A stretch of 64,000 nt of DNA from Rhodomicrobium vannielii ATCC 17100 (GCF_000166055.1 NC_014664.1:186001-250000), one strand, 5' to 3'. Positions 24,932 through 34,915 are shown, counted from the first letter of the stretch. Translations and numbers: made by a program. Notes: generated from the letters alone by a model not told the origin.

Positions 24932-25846
24932 TCAGAACCCGGCGCTCCTGACGCTGAAAATTTCGCCCGGCAGGACGAGGTCGACGCCTAGTCTCAGGCC
25001 AACCGCCAGCACGAGCAGCGCGAGCAGCAGCCGCAGTTCCTCCGCGCGAAGCTTCTGCCCCGCCGCCGCTCCAATTTGTGCGCCGAATGCGCCGCCCAGC
25101 ATCAGCAGGAGTGCGAGCGCAATATCGACCGTCTGGTTCATCGCTGCCTGAAACACCGTCGTGATGGCGCTTACGAAGATGATCTGGAACAGCGAGGTGC
25201 CGACCGCGACATTCGTCGGGACATGCAGCAGATAGATGAGGATCGGCACGAGGATGAAGCCGCCGCCGACGCCCATCACGCCCGACATTACGCCCACGAG
25301 CACGCCGGCCACCACCGGCGGGATGGCGCTGATATAGAGTTTCGATGCCGGAAAGCGCGTCTTGAATGGCAAGCCGTGCATCCAGCCATGCCGTCCCGTG
25401 CGCTTTGCGGCTGGCTGCCCGCGCCTCACCTTGCGCAGCGCGCGCAGGCTCTCCACCAGCATGATCGAGCCGACCGCCCCCATGAACACCACATAGAGCA
25501 GCGAAACGAACAGGTCCACCTGCCCGATCTGGCGCAGATAGCGGATGATGAGCACACCCCAAAACGCCCCCACCGCGCCGCCGCCGAGCAGATAGAGGCC
25601 GAGCTTCGTGTCGAGGTTCTTGCGGCGCGCCTGCGCGATGGTGCCTGTTATCGAGGACGCGATGAGCGGGTTCGCCCCCGTCGCGACCGCAACCGCGCTC
25701 GGTATGCCCGCGAAGATCAGAAGCGGCGTCATGAGGAAGCCGCCGCCCACGCCGAACATACCCGACAAAAAGCCGACAGCGCCGCCGAGCCCCAGCATGA
25801 GCAGCACATTAACCGGCATTTCGGCGATGGGCAGATAGACCTGCAT
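24932..25846 (-). CDS. TauE/SafE family sulphite/organosulphonate exporter
   Basis: The 304-residue inner-membrane protein has about eight helices and the duplicated family signature: GLGGAVGFLSGMFGVGGGFLMTP near the start and VMSGVMGVGGGFILVP in the second half. Members export sulphite, sulphoacetate or related anions. A cytoplasmic basic loop (KVRRGQPAAKRTGRHGWMHG) divides the two halves. It forms an operon with the TIGR02186 gene. The substrate is not shown by the sequence. Confidence 0.88.
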   Translation of the reverse strand: MQVYLPIAEMPVNVLLMLGLGGAVGFLSGMFGVGGGFLMTPLLIFAGIPSAVAVATGANPLIASSITGTIAQARRKNLDTKLGLYLLGGGAVGAFWGVLIIRYLRQIGQVDLFVSLLYVVFMGAVGSIMLVESLRALRKVRRGQPAAKRTGRHGWMHGLPFKTRFPASKLYISAIPPVVAGVLVGVMSGVMGVGGGFILVPILIYLLHVPTNVAVGTSLFQIIFVSAITTVFQAAMNQTVDIALALLLMLGGAFGAQIGAAAGQKLRAEELRLLLALLVLAVGLRLGVDLVLPGEIFSVRSAGF

Positions 25847-25967
25847 GAGAGATCGGAACCGGCACGAGGCGGCTGGAAGTTCTGGCGGTTTTAGACGAGA
25901 GGGCGAGGGCCGTCACGCGAAAAGCCGGAACCCGAGACAGGGGTCATGAGCGCGTCGAACCCGGACC

Positions 25968-28145
25968 TCAGCCGCGACCGGCGCCGTTTGCGACGCGCGG
26001 CGATTGCTGCACCAAGGGCTGCCACGTTCCCGCCTTCTCCTGCGCGGCCTGCATCTCCACCGCCGTCAGCAAATGCTTGACGCGTTCTGCCGCGCGGATC
26101 GCATCCTTGTCGCCCTCGCGCGAGGCAACTTCGTACCAGAAGAACGCCTTCTGATAATCCTTTGCGAGACCGAGGCCGCGCTCGTAAAGCAGCGCGAGAT
26201 TGAACTGGCTGTCGGTCACACCGGCTTGCGCGGCGGCGGTGAACAGGGCCGCAGCCTGCTTGTAATCGTCGGGCGTTTCGTGTGCCGTAAGCAGCACCGC
26301 GAGGTTGTGCATGGCGCGAACATGGCCTGCGGCGGCGGCGCGGCGATAGAGGCCCACGGCCTGATCTTCATTCTTCGGCACGCCCGCGCCGCGCTCGTAC
26401 AGCGAGGCCAACACGAATTGCGACTCGGCGTGGCCCTGTTCGGCGGCGCGCGCGAGCCAGCGGGACGCGGTTGCGGGGTCGCTCTGGCCGTTTTCTTCCC
26501 TCAGGAAGCGGCTTGCGATGCGGAACTGGGCTTCGCGATCTCCCCGGCTCGCCGCGTTCGTCAATTCCTGAAGGTCTTCGTTCTTCAGCGGCTCGCCATC
26601 CTGATCGGAGGCGGAGAGGAGCGAGGGAAGGAAGTGTGTGGTGCCTGCGGATTTCGACGCGGCGGCCCGGTGCTGCGCGTTCGCGTTACTTGTCTTCGGC
26701 GCGAGCAGCGGCTGCGTTTCCGGCGGCGTCGCGGCCAGCGCGATGTCGGTCTGCTCGGTGACCGGCATTTGCGCGGCGGGGCGCTTTGCCTGCGAGTGGA
26801 GATAATAGAGGACCGCGCTTGCGATCAGAAGCACGATGGCGACGATCGAAAGCCCGATCAGAGGCAACGTCTTGTCTTCTTCGGAAAACAGCGGAGCCTT
26901 GGAGGCGGGTTGCGGTTGCTTTGGATTTTCATCCGCGCCTGCTTGGTATCCGCCCGCCAACATCCGACGATCCGCCTCTTCCAGCGCTCGCAACAGGTTC
27001 GCGTCGGCCCGCGGAGCCGAGCGGCTTGTGATGGAGCCGAGTTGCGGCTTCTGCGTCGGCTCGGTCCCGAACTCGGCGTCGGGCCGCGTGTAAGCTGGCG
27101 CGCCGGAGGCAATGGGCATGTGAACGCCAGCCCGGCGTTTTTGCGTGGGCGCGGATGCTGGCTGAGCCGGCGCCGTAATTCCGGCGTGGATGCGCTCGCC
27201 CAGCTGATCGCGTTCGAGGAACATACGGAGCGTGTCGTGGACGCGTTCGAGCGCGGCGGCCGTGCGATCGCCGGTTTCGCGCGACTGAGCGTTGAGCGCG
27301 CGCAGCTCGTTCTCCACGCGACCGATGCCGCCGACGTCGCCCGTCTCATGAAGCGCTGCCGCGATGTGTTCGGCGGTGACGACTGCGGCGCGCGACGCGG
27401 CCACGGCGACCGTCTGGCCAAGTTCCTTGACCGTGTGCCGCGCGGCCGCCTCGAACCCTTGGCGAGCGACTTCGGCGCGGCCGGTTGCTGCGAGAATTTC
27501 CTTTGCGGCGCGTGCGATGCGCTCGGCGTCGGATGCGGTCTGCTTGCGCGTTGCGTCGAGCGACCGTGAGAGATCCTGAAGCTTCGTCTCGACGGCGACC
27601 ATTGTTTGCTCGCCGGGCATCGCGTCGGCAAGCCGGTCGACGCGGGCGATGATTTCCGCCAGCTTCTCGTTGATCGAGACGATTTCGCTCTTGTCGGCTT
27701 CCTGCCGGGCGAAGGCCGATTTCAGCTCCGTGAATTTCTGTTCGAACCACGCGAGTTCCGCCGTCTGGCGCGGCGCGGAGGCGGCACCGGCGCGCGCGTG
27801 CGGCTCAGAATGTGCGGCTGCAGCGGGGGGGAGCATTGAAAACTCGCCAAGGCGGGACGTCAACTCATCCATCGGCGGAAAGCCCTTCGGCCGCGGCGCG
27901 CGCATCCTTTCGAGATAGGCGTAAAGCTGCGTTTCGGCGTCTCCGCCGTCGTCCAGAGCGGATGGAGCGGTTTGCTCCTGGTTCGGAGACCTTTCGGCGG
28001 GCGACGTCGCGTTGTCGCCGCGGAACGTGGCAGAGGAATCGCCGTCAAGCGCGATGTCCCACGCCGCGCGCTTGTCGCGGGTGTTCTCGACATCGAGGTC
28101 GCCGTTTTCCAAGCGGCCTTTTTTCACGTTGTCCTGTCCCGCCAT
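25968..28145 (-). CDS. PodJ-like polarity protein: coiled coil, one membrane helix, Sel1 repeats
   Basis: The product of 725 residues has a long cytoplasmic region with coiled-coil character (about 130-330), one membrane helix (LPLIGLSIVAIVLLIASAVLYYL) and a C-terminal part with four Sel1-type repeats (examples SQFVLASLYERGAGV and SQFNLALLYERGLGL). This order is that of PodJ in Hyphomicrobiales, a scaffold that marks the new cell pole; in a budding or hyphal phototroph such a role would be natural. The identification is by layout, since the central sequence is low complexity. The frame is open to a TTG at 28214; the ATG at 28145 is preferred. Confidence 0.75.
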   Translation of the reverse strand: MAGQDNVKKGRLENGDLDVENTRDKRAAWDIALDGDSSATFRGDNATSPAERSPNQEQTAPSALDDGGDAETQLYAYLERMRAPRPKGFPPMDELTSRLGEFSMLPPAAAAHSEPHARAGAASAPRQTAELAWFEQKFTELKSAFARQEADKSEIVSINEKLAEIIARVDRLADAMPGEQTMVAVETKLQDLSRSLDATRKQTASDAERIARAAKEILAATGRAEVARQGFEAAARHTVKELGQTVAVAASRAAVVTAEHIAAALHETGDVGGIGRVENELRALNAQSRETGDRTAAALERVHDTLRMFLERDQLGERIHAGITAPAQPASAPTQKRRAGVHMPIASGAPAYTRPDAEFGTEPTQKPQLGSITSRSAPRADANLLRALEEADRRMLAGGYQAGADENPKQPQPASKAPLFSEEDKTLPLIGLSIVAIVLLIASAVLYYLHSQAKRPAAQMPVTEQTDIALAATPPETQPLLAPKTSNANAQHRAAASKSAGTTHFLPSLLSASDQDGEPLKNEDLQELTNAASRGDREAQFRIASRFLREENGQSDPATASRWLARAAEQGHAESQFVLASLYERGAGVPKNEDQAVGLYRRAAAAGHVRAMHNLAVLLTAHETPDDYKQAAALFTAAAQAGVTDSQFNLALLYERGLGLAKDYQKAFFWYEVASREGDKDAIRAAERVKHLLTAVEMQAAQEKAGTWQPLVQQSPRVANGAGRG

Positions 28146-28870
28146 ATCGATGGAAACGCGCTCGTCGCCCTTGAGGTCTTGAACCGTACGTCGAAGTAAA
28201 ATCACTGACCGCAAGAGGATACGAGCATGCGTCTCTCTCTAGCAGGTGAACTGCAAACATGAGGTAAACGCACGGTTAAAACAGGATAAATTTTCCCGGA
28301 AAGCTTTCGTGAGCGTGCCGCAAAACGGTCTTCTGTCGCGCTGGCGCAGCCGAGAAAGCGAACTGAGATTCTGCGCCGATTCCCGTAGGTTTGCCAGCGA
28401 CGGAGGCACCATTCGCGCCGATTGGCCGGCGACCGCGCCCGGGATGCAACGCCTCGAAAAATGGGCGCTGTGCGCACGGCGGTCAGAGCAGGTTTGCGAT
28501 ACAACCACGCACACATAAAGAGCGTAAGCGAGAGGTTTGTGTCCCGAAAGCAACGGTCTGGCCTGCGACCAATCGCTGAGAAATAGCGCTTGCGCAGGCC
28601 ATATCGCTGGGGGCGCAGGCAAAGCACGACTTCCCCGCCGGGCAAACTCGCTTTCAGTCCAATGGGGACAGCCCCGAATGGTTTACGCTTGGGCCGCCAT
28701 CGCGCTTTTTCTGCGCGGAAAAGCGTTGAATAGCAGTCGTTTGCGATCTGGTAAGGTTAAGGCAAGGTTGAGGATCGCATTTGTGTCAAGATGAGATAAA
28801 CCTCGATTGAAAGCTGTTCGGCTGAGGTGAGGGTCGAACGGAACGCGTCTTTGTTTCGAGTTCAGGTGTC
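28146..28870. other. Intergenic region before cpdR
   Basis: About 650-725 bases between the divergent PodJ-like gene and cpdR hold no supported gene. Open frames here have atypical codon use and no family resemblance. A CtrA-like half-matching site is present at 28757-28771. The rest shows no clear repeat or RNA element. Confidence 0.5.
28757..28771 (+). promoter_or_regulatory. Candidate CtrA site upstream of cpdR
   Basis: TTAA-GGCAAGG-TTGA matches the CtrA box TTAA-N7-TTAA in seven of eight fixed bases and lies 100 bases before the cpdR start. CtrA control of this cell-cycle regulator would be sensible, but the match is short. Confidence 0.35.
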
Positions 28871-29230
28871 ATGTTTACAATATTGCTGGCGGAAGATGAC
28901 GATTCGATGCGGCGTTTCCTGTCGAAGGCTCTGGAACGCGCGGGCTATGAGGTGGTGTCCTACGACAATGGGGCAGACGCTCTCAAGGGGCTGAAGGAGA
29001 AGCGCGTGACGCTCCTTTTGACGGACATCGTCATGCCCGAGATGGACGGGATCGAGCTTGCCAAGCGCGGCGCCGAACTCGACCCCGAAATGAAGATCAT
29101 GTTCATTACGGGCTTTGCGGCGGTGGCCCTACAACACTACAACGAAGCGCCCGAGAAGGCGCGCATCCTGTCGAAGCCGATCCATCTGAAGGATCTCGTG
29201 CGCGAGGTCGATCGCATGTTGGCTGCCTGA
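28871..29230 (+). CDS. cpdR: Single-domain response regulator CpdR
   Basis: The 119-residue receiver domain has the acidic pair in LLAEDDDSMRRF, the phosphoacceptor Asp52 in LLTDIVMPEMDGIELA, Thr80 in KIMFITGFAAVAL and Lys102 in LSKPIHLKDLV. Sequence and length match CpdR, which in its unphosphorylated state brings ClpXP to the pole for degradation of cell-cycle proteins and is phosphorylated through CckA-ChpT. There is no output domain. The gene stands alone and is convergent with a site-2 protease gene 20 bases away. Confidence 0.93.
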   Translation: MFTILLAEDDDSMRRFLSKALERAGYEVVSYDNGADALKGLKEKRVTLLLTDIVMPEMDGIELAKRGAELDPEMKIMFITGFAAVALQHYNEAPEKARILSKPIHLKDLVREVDRMLAA

Positions 29231-29250
29231 GACGGGCGCTCGGGGCGCGT

Positions 29251-30414
29251 TTAGCGCTCCGAGGTTGCGGGTTCCCGCGCGGCTACCTTCTTGGGTAGAG
29301 CCAGTTCCTCCCTGAGCGTGACGTAGTTCAGAAAGTCGGTTTCGGACACCGTGCCGAGCAGCGTGGTGCCTTCGAGCACGGCGAGATGGCGGCAACTGTT
29401 TGCCTGAAGTTTGCGCAGCGCCTCGAAGGCCGTCGCGGTCGGCGAAACGACGGTGCCGAAGGTGAACGGTTCGGTGATGGCGCGGACATAGGTTTCCGAC
29501 CACTGCGACTCGGGCACGCGGCGGATCTGTTCGGGGCCGATGAAGCCGAAAGCGCGGCTCGCTTCCGTAACCACGACAAATTTCCGGTTCTGCGGGTAGA
29601 TCGTATCGCGGACGAGTCGCTCGACGGTGAGGTCAGGGGCGACCGTTACGGGGTTGCGCTCCATGAGATCGTCGACGCGAACGCCGCGCAGGTTCTCCGC
29701 TGCATTGGTAATGCCGCGGGCCTGCGAGGCCGCCGCCGCCACGAACAGGCCAATGAGAAGCAGCCACGTCCCGCCCATCATGTTGCCGTTTACGAGCTGC
29801 AAGAGGCCGGTCACGACCAGAAAGGCACCGAAGACCGAGCCGCCCGCCGCCGAGATACGCGTCGCGCGCCGCAGATTGCCGGTGCGCCACCAGATGAGCG
29901 ATCTCAGGATGCGGCCGCCGTCGAGCGGGAAGGCGGGCGCGAGGTTGAACAGCGCGAGCATCGTATTCGCGAGCGCGAGGAACGAGAACACGCCGGATGC
30001 GGCGGGATGAGCGGGCCCGGATTCAACCATGAGGGCGTAAAACAAGGCCGCGAGACCGACGCTGGCCACTGGCCCCATGAGCGCAACCCAGAACTCGGCG
30101 CGGGGCGTTTGCGGTTCCTGACGGATTTCCGCAACGCCGCCGAAGATGAACAGCGTGATATCGCCGACCGGCAAGTCGAAGCGGCGCGCTGTGTAGGCAT
30201 GAGCCATTTCGTGGAGGACGATGGAGAGGAAAAGCCCTGCCGCCCCCGCGATGCCCATGACCACGTACATATAGGAGTTCTGATGGGGCACCACGCCGGG
30301 AAAATACCGCGATGCCAGCGTCACAACGAGGTAGAAGGCGAGGAAGAACCACGTGACGTCGATGACGACGCGAAAGCCGAGAAGCGTGAAAAGATTGAAC
30401 CGGGCCGCGAACAT
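29251..30414 (-). CDS. Site-2 protease family M50 metalloprotease with CBS domains
   Basis: The 387-residue membrane protease has the zinc motif HEMAH (68-72) in the second or third helix and the distal NLAPAFPLDGGR aspartate motif. Two C-terminal CBS domains (from about residue 240: DDLMERNPVTVAPDLTVERL, and VSPTATAFEALRKLQANSCRHL) probably sense a nucleotide and control access to the active site. It belongs to the SpoIVFB-like branch with CBS tail. The substrate is not known; no anti-sigma factor gene is adjacent. Confidence 0.9.
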   Translation of the reverse strand: MFAARFNLFTLLGFRVVIDVTWFFLAFYLVVTLASRYFPGVVPHQNSYMYVVMGIAGAAGLFLSIVLHEMAHAYTARRFDLPVGDITLFIFGGVAEIRQEPQTPRAEFWVALMGPVASVGLAALFYALMVESGPAHPAASGVFSFLALANTMLALFNLAPAFPLDGGRILRSLIWWRTGNLRRATRISAAGGSVFGAFLVVTGLLQLVNGNMMGGTWLLLIGLFVAAAASQARGITNAAENLRGVRVDDLMERNPVTVAPDLTVERLVRDTIYPQNRKFVVVTEASRAFGFIGPEQIRRVPESQWSETYVRAITEPFTFGTVVSPTATAFEALRKLQANSCRHLAVLEGTTLLGTVSETDFLNYVTLREELALPKKVAAREPATSER

Positions 30415-30681
30415 GTGTGCTCCAAAGCGGGATCGGCGGCGCAGCCGTAACCGCCCGCTTACGATATGTGAAACGGTGTGCCGCGAAGTTCAAGCGTTTC
30501 GAGAGCGCACCCATCGCACATCGCGGCTTCACCTTATGTGTTGGGGCTCGAACGCTCAGGATCACGCCGAGGATTTATTCGATTGCGACCGAGAGAATGG
30601 CGGAGAAAAACACGAGAGCCGCTGTTGAAAGCGTTCCGACCAAGCGTATCATGAGCCTAAGCTCTGCAAAGGAGGTTTGTC

Positions 30682-31293
30682 ATGTCGTCGCGTGCCACAA
30701 ATGCGCCGTTCACGCTCTTCGAACTTTCCGGGCTCAAGCCGAGGCCACCGCGCCTGTCCGAGGCCGTTGTCATCCTCATCGACGCGCAGAATGTGTACCG
30801 AGCCGGGCCGCTCAGGCTCGATGGTATCGACGAGGCGGTCGAGCGCGCGGTCGTTCTGCTGGCTGAAGCACGGCGGGCAGGTGCGAAGATCGTCCACATC
30901 GCCCATCGCGGGCCTGCGGGCAGCCCGTTCGACCGCGCGACGGAAAGCGGGGCTTTCATGCCGGACCTTGCGCCGCTGCCGGGCGAGGCGGTCGTGGAGA
31001 AAACGCTCGCGAATGGATTCCACGGGACGAACCTCGCGGAGCATGTCGGCGATGCGGGCGCAAAGATCGTCGTCGCGGGTTTCATGACTCATAACTGCGT
31101 GTCATCCACGGCGCGTGCGGCATTCGATCATGGCTATGAAATCACGGTCGCAGCCGACGCCAGCGCGACACGCGACCTGCCGTTGGGCGGCGAGGTGGTT
31201 CCCGCAAAGGTGCTGCATGAAGCCGAACTCGCCGGGCTAGGCGACCGGCAGGCCTGCATCGCGACCGTCGCGGAGATTATCGCCGCTCAGTGA
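30682..31293 (+). CDS. Isochorismatase family cysteine hydrolase
   Basis: The 203-residue protein has the family triad: Asp in VILIDAQNVY, Lys in VVEKTLANGFHGT and Cys in GFMTHNCVSSTARAA. Such enzymes hydrolyse amides or imides (nicotinamidase, ureidoacrylate and related substrates) in the cytoplasm. A near-perfect AAAGGAGG lies eight bases before the ATG, so expression may be high. It is convergent with cydB and overlaps its end by seven bases. The substrate cannot be assigned. Confidence 0.9.
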   Translation: MSSRATNAPFTLFELSGLKPRPPRLSEAVVILIDAQNVYRAGPLRLDGIDEAVERAVVLLAEARRAGAKIVHIAHRGPAGSPFDRATESGAFMPDLAPLPGEAVVEKTLANGFHGTNLAEHVGDAGAKIVVAGFMTHNCVSSTARAAFDHGYEITVAADASATRDLPLGGEVVPAKVLHEAELAGLGDRQACIATVAEIIAAQ

Positions 31294-32300
31294 TAGCCCG
31301 CGCCCTCAGTCACCTTGCCCCGGAAGGTCCAGTAGACGAAGGCGGTGTAGCCGAGCACGAGCGGCAGGAACAGAAGCGCGCCGATCAGCGAGAAGATTTG
31401 CGATTCCGGCACGGCGGCCGCTTCCCATAAGGTGATCGACGGGAAGACGAGATACGGGAAAACCGAGATGCCGAGCCCGAGGAAGCAAAGGAGGAACAGC
31501 GTCATCCCGCCGAGGAAGGTTTGCAGGCCCGAGCCTTTGCGCGCGCCGCGATAGGTGACGAGTGCCGTCACGGCGGTCAGGAATGGCACCGGCCAGAGCC
31601 AGACGATGTGCTCGCCGCGAAACCAGCGTTCCGCGATGTGATCCGACATAAGCGGTGTCCACAGGCTCACCGCCGCCACGAAAAACAGCGTCGCATAGAG
31701 CGCCCATTCCGCGTGGCGTTGGGCGCGGCGCGCGAGATCGCCGTCGGTTTTCATCATCACCCACGCCGAACCGAGCAGGATGTAGCCCGCCATCAGCCCG
31801 ACGCCGCACAGTAGAGAGAACGGCGTCAGCCAGTCGAACGTGCCGCCCGCGAATTCGCGGTTCTGGATGTTGATGCCCTGCATGAAGCCACCGAGCACCA
31901 CGCCTTGCGCGAAGGTGGCCACGGTCGAGCCGAGCGAGAAGGCGCGGTCCCACCATGCGTGATGCGGCTTCGACACGAAGCGAAACTCGAACGCCACGCC
32001 CCGGAAGACGAGCGCCAGCAGCATCACGAAGATCGGGATATAAAGCGCGGGCAGGATCGTGCCATAGGCGAGGGGAAAGGCGACGAGCAGCCCCGCGCCC
32101 CCGAGCACCAGCCATGTCTCGTTGCCGTCCCAATAGGGCGCGATGGCATTCATCATGTGGTCGCGCTCTTCCTCGCTCGTGCCGGAAAGGAAGAGCATGC
32201 CGATGCCGAGGTCGAATCCGTCGAGCAACACATACATCACGATGGCGATGCCGATGAGCGCGGCCCAGACGAGCGGTAGCCAGTACGCGATTTCACCCAT
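31287..32300 (-). CDS. cydB: Cytochrome bd-type ubiquinol oxidase subunit II
   Basis: The 337-residue membrane protein has the CydB signatures VLLDGFDLGIGML and YWDGNETWLVLGGAGLLVAFPLAY, with nine predicted helices. It pairs with CydA to reduce oxygen with electrons from quinol without pumping protons through a channel. It lies 69 bases after cydA in one operon. A high-affinity oxidase suits a phototroph that lives at low oxygen. Confidence 0.93.
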   Translation of the reverse strand: MGEIAYWLPLVWAALIGIAIVMYVLLDGFDLGIGMLFLSGTSEEERDHMMNAIAPYWDGNETWLVLGGAGLLVAFPLAYGTILPALYIPIFVMLLALVFRGVAFEFRFVSKPHHAWWDRAFSLGSTVATFAQGVVLGGFMQGINIQNREFAGGTFDWLTPFSLLCGVGLMAGYILLGSAWVMMKTDGDLARRAQRHAEWALYATLFFVAAVSLWTPLMSDHIAERWFRGEHIVWLWPVPFLTAVTALVTYRGARKGSGLQTFLGGMTLFLLCFLGLGISVFPYLVFPSITLWEAAAVPESQIFSLIGALLFLPLVLGYTAFVYWTFRGKVTEGAGYH

Positions 32301-32369
32301 GGCTTGCTCCCGTCCTGATTGAGCGCAAGGACCGCGACTCGCGATCCCGATTTTCGCGCGGCCTATGCA

Positions 32370-33764
32370 TCATGCGCTACCGCGCCGCGTTTCCGTAGCC
32401 GCCGAGATGGGCCGCGCGGGTGTGCCTTCGTCGAGCCCTTCCGGCGCTTGCAGCACCGGGCCTTTGTGGATCAGGCGGTTGATGTAGACGATGCCCGCCG
32501 AAAACACGATCAGGTAGACAAAGAAGAAAAGGATGAGAGACGTTCCAACCGCGCCCGACGCCACCGGCGAGACGCCTTCCGAAGTGCGTACGAGGCCCGT
32601 TGCGATCCACGGCTGGCGGCCGACTTCGGTGGTGATCCAGCCCGCGACGACCGCGACGAAGCCGAGCGGCCACGACCACGCCGCCGCGCGCATGAAGGCG
32701 CGGTTCTGGAACAGCCGCCCGCGCCACCAGAGGAACCCGCCTACGCATGCGAGCACGATAAACCAGAGACCGATGGCCACCATCAGCCGGAAGCCGAAGA
32801 ACGGCATGTAAAGGGGCGGACGGTCGTCGGGTTTGAACTGCTTGAGGCCGGGAAAGAGCCCGTTCCAGTCATGGGTGATGATGAAGCTGCCGAGATTGGG
32901 GACCGCGATTTCGTAGTCGTTCGATTCCGTTTTTGCGTTCGGAAGTGCGAACAATACGAGCGCGGCGGGCTTGGTGCCGTCCCAATGCGCCTCCATGGCG
33001 GCGAGTTTCGCGGGCTGATATTGCGCCGTCTTGAGGCCGTGCTGGTCGCCGATGAACGCTTGAAGCGGGGCTAGAATGAGGATCATCGCGAGCGCCATGC
33101 GCACCATGACGCGGCTTTCGTCCGCGTAGCGGTTGGCGAGCCAGTAGCGCGCGCCGACCGAGAGCACCACGATGGCGGTCGTGATATAGGCCGCCGTCAC
33201 CATATGCGCGAAGCGATGCGGAAAGGTCGGGTTGAAGATCACCGCGATCCAGTCCACGGGCACCACAATGCCGTCGCGCACCTCATGGCCGGTGGGATAT
33301 TGCATCCAGCTGTTGGCCGACAGAATCCAGAACGCCGAAAGCAGCGTGCCGAAAGCCACCATGCAGCTTGAGAAGAAGTGCAGGCCGCGCGGCACACGGT
33401 TCCAGCCGAACAGCATGATGCCGAGGAACGTCGCTTCGAGGAAGAACGCGGTCATCACCTCGTAGCCGAGCAGCGGGCCGATGACGTTTCCCGTGGTTAC
33501 GGAAAAGCGGCTCCAGTTCGTGCCGAACTGGTAGGACATCGGCAGCCCCGACACGACGCCCATCGCGAAGGACACCGCGAAAATCTTCGTCCAGAAACGC
33601 GCGAGGCGATGATAGCGGTCGTCGCCGCGAAAATACCAGATGGCTTCGAGCGTCGCGATGTAGGACGCAAGCCCGATGGTGAACGCCGGGAAGATGATGT
33701 GAAACGTCACCGTGAAGGCGAACTGGATGCGGGCCAGAAGTGTCGCGTCTAATCCGAAGTCCAT
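32370..33764 (-). CDS. cydA: Cytochrome bd-type ubiquinol oxidase subunit I, short Q-loop
   Basis: The product of 464 residues starts MDFGLDATLLARIQFAFTVTFH, with the haem-ligating His in FHIIFPAFTIG, and has SANSWMQYPTGH and GWITTEVGRQPWIATGLVRTSEG. The quinol loop lacks the long insertion of E. coli CydA, as in the CIO (cyanide-insensitive oxidase) branch. AGGAG seven bases before the ATG at 33764 decides this start over an upstream one at 33827. It is the first gene of the cydAB operon; no cydCD or cydX gene is seen here. Confidence 0.93.
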   Translation of the reverse strand: MDFGLDATLLARIQFAFTVTFHIIFPAFTIGLASYIATLEAIWYFRGDDRYHRLARFWTKIFAVSFAMGVVSGLPMSYQFGTNWSRFSVTTGNVIGPLLGYEVMTAFFLEATFLGIMLFGWNRVPRGLHFFSSCMVAFGTLLSAFWILSANSWMQYPTGHEVRDGIVVPVDWIAVIFNPTFPHRFAHMVTAAYITTAIVVLSVGARYWLANRYADESRVMVRMALAMILILAPLQAFIGDQHGLKTAQYQPAKLAAMEAHWDGTKPAALVLFALPNAKTESNDYEIAVPNLGSFIITHDWNGLFPGLKQFKPDDRPPLYMPFFGFRLMVAIGLWFIVLACVGGFLWWRGRLFQNRAFMRAAAWSWPLGFVAVVAGWITTEVGRQPWIATGLVRTSEGVSPVASGAVGTSLILFFFVYLIVFSAGIVYINRLIHKGPVLQAPEGLDEGTPARPISAATETRRGSA

Positions 33765-33877
33765 CAGCGGTCTCCTGCGATGCGGGCGAGGCGGCAAACC
33801 GTCGCTTGCGCGGGCGCGGCGTCGCAATCCGGCGGGCAGCCGTCAGGCAATCACGCGCAGCCTGCGCGGCGCTGACG

Positions 33878-34021
33878 TCAGAACCGCCGCGAGCCGACCA
33901 GGCCAAGAACACCCACGAGAATCAAATAGATAGCGACGACATAATTGAGGAGCGAGGGACGGAGCAGGATAAGGATGCCGGCAAGGATTGCGATAATGGG
34001 CTGCAGGGGAATGCCGTTCAT
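33878..34021 (-). CDS. DUF3096 small membrane protein
   Basis: The 47-residue product MNGIPLQPIIAILAGILILL... is a two-helix hydrophobic protein ending GLVGSRRF, as in DUF3096. AGGCATTTC before the ATG gives a usable ribosome site. Function unknown. It lies between cydA and a tRNA gene. Confidence 0.75.
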   Translation of the reverse strand: MNGIPLQPIIAILAGILILLRPSLLNYVVAIYLILVGVLGLVGSRRF

Positions 34022-34207
34022 TGAAATGCCTCCTGAAGTGGTCCGATGCCGGATGGACCGGGAAAATAGGGTCGCATGAAAAAGTCTCAAGACAAGCTCA
34101 TGTTCCGGCGATTGTCCGCTTGAAGCGCGATTTCGTGCGTGCTATGAGAGCGGCTCCAAAGGCGGGGCGGGACCAAAACGCGGTTCCAGGCGCTCCGCAA
34201 CCGGTTC

Positions 34208-34282
<75 letters not shown>

Positions 34283-34440
34283 TTCAAATCCTTACTTTTG
34301 CCGTTTCATGTGTGGAAATGACGCAGGCGTTATTGCGGACACTTGCTGAATTATATTAAAGAGCAACTCGGGTGGAGTAGGGAAATGAGCGTCGGATCAT
34401 TACCGAGCAGCCGGGGCGCTCGGTTTAAGCGGGATATTGA

Positions 34441-34830
34441 ATGGCATTTACACACGAGCAACAAGAGTTGTTCTCGGGCCTTCCCCAAGTTTTAGGCCCA
34501 ACGAAAAAGCGTCGGAGCCCAAAAAGGCCGCTAGTTGTCAAACAAGAAAGCACCGACAACAAGCCAAGTGCCGAGCTTAAGCCGTCTCGACGTTCGTGGC
34601 TGAGACATTGGAAAAAGATAATTGGCATTGTATTAGCATTTGTTATTGCGGGCATCGCAGCTGCCATTCAAGAAGAAATCGGCAAGGGAATCCTGACGTG
34701 GACCCGCGAGCTTTTTGAGCGACCGCGCATCGAAATAGATGCACCCAAACCCGCAGGATGGGTCACTGAAACGAAAAAAGACGCGAGCACTGACCCTAGT
34801 GACGGAACTAGCGTCAAGGCCCCTCGCTAA
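34441..34830 (+). CDS. Small single-helix membrane protein next to the tRNA
   Basis: The 129-residue product has a basic N-terminal region (LGPTKKRRSPKRPL), one membrane helix (IIGIVLAFVIAGIAAAI) and a polar tail. I recognise no family. Base composition is lower in GC than in the flanking genes, with A/T-ending codons (AAA, ATT, GTA) rare elsewhere in the window. It lies 158 bases downstream of tRNA-Val, a common integration site, so it may be a remnant of acquired DNA. No integrase or direct repeat of the tRNA end is seen. Confidence 0.6.
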   Translation: MAFTHEQQELFSGLPQVLGPTKKRRSPKRPLVVKQESTDNKPSAELKPSRRSWLRHWKKIIGIVLAFVIAGIAAAIQEEIGKGILTWTRELFERPRIEIDAPKPAGWVTETKKDASTDPSDGTSVKAPR

Positions 34831-34915
34831 GCCGCCGCTGACCGTCCTCGGCTTTGTCCTGCAGAATGGTCATTTCATGCCAGCATGACGGACGCGCAAA
34901 AGCGGAGAATCAGGA

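Noticed and set aside
28202-28645. Minus-strand frame in the gap before cpdR
   Set aside because: Composition unlike coding sequence, no ribosome site and no recognisable domain.
34283-34915. Integrated element at tRNA-Val with att repeats
   Set aside because: No integrase gene and no second copy of the tRNA 3' end found in the region.
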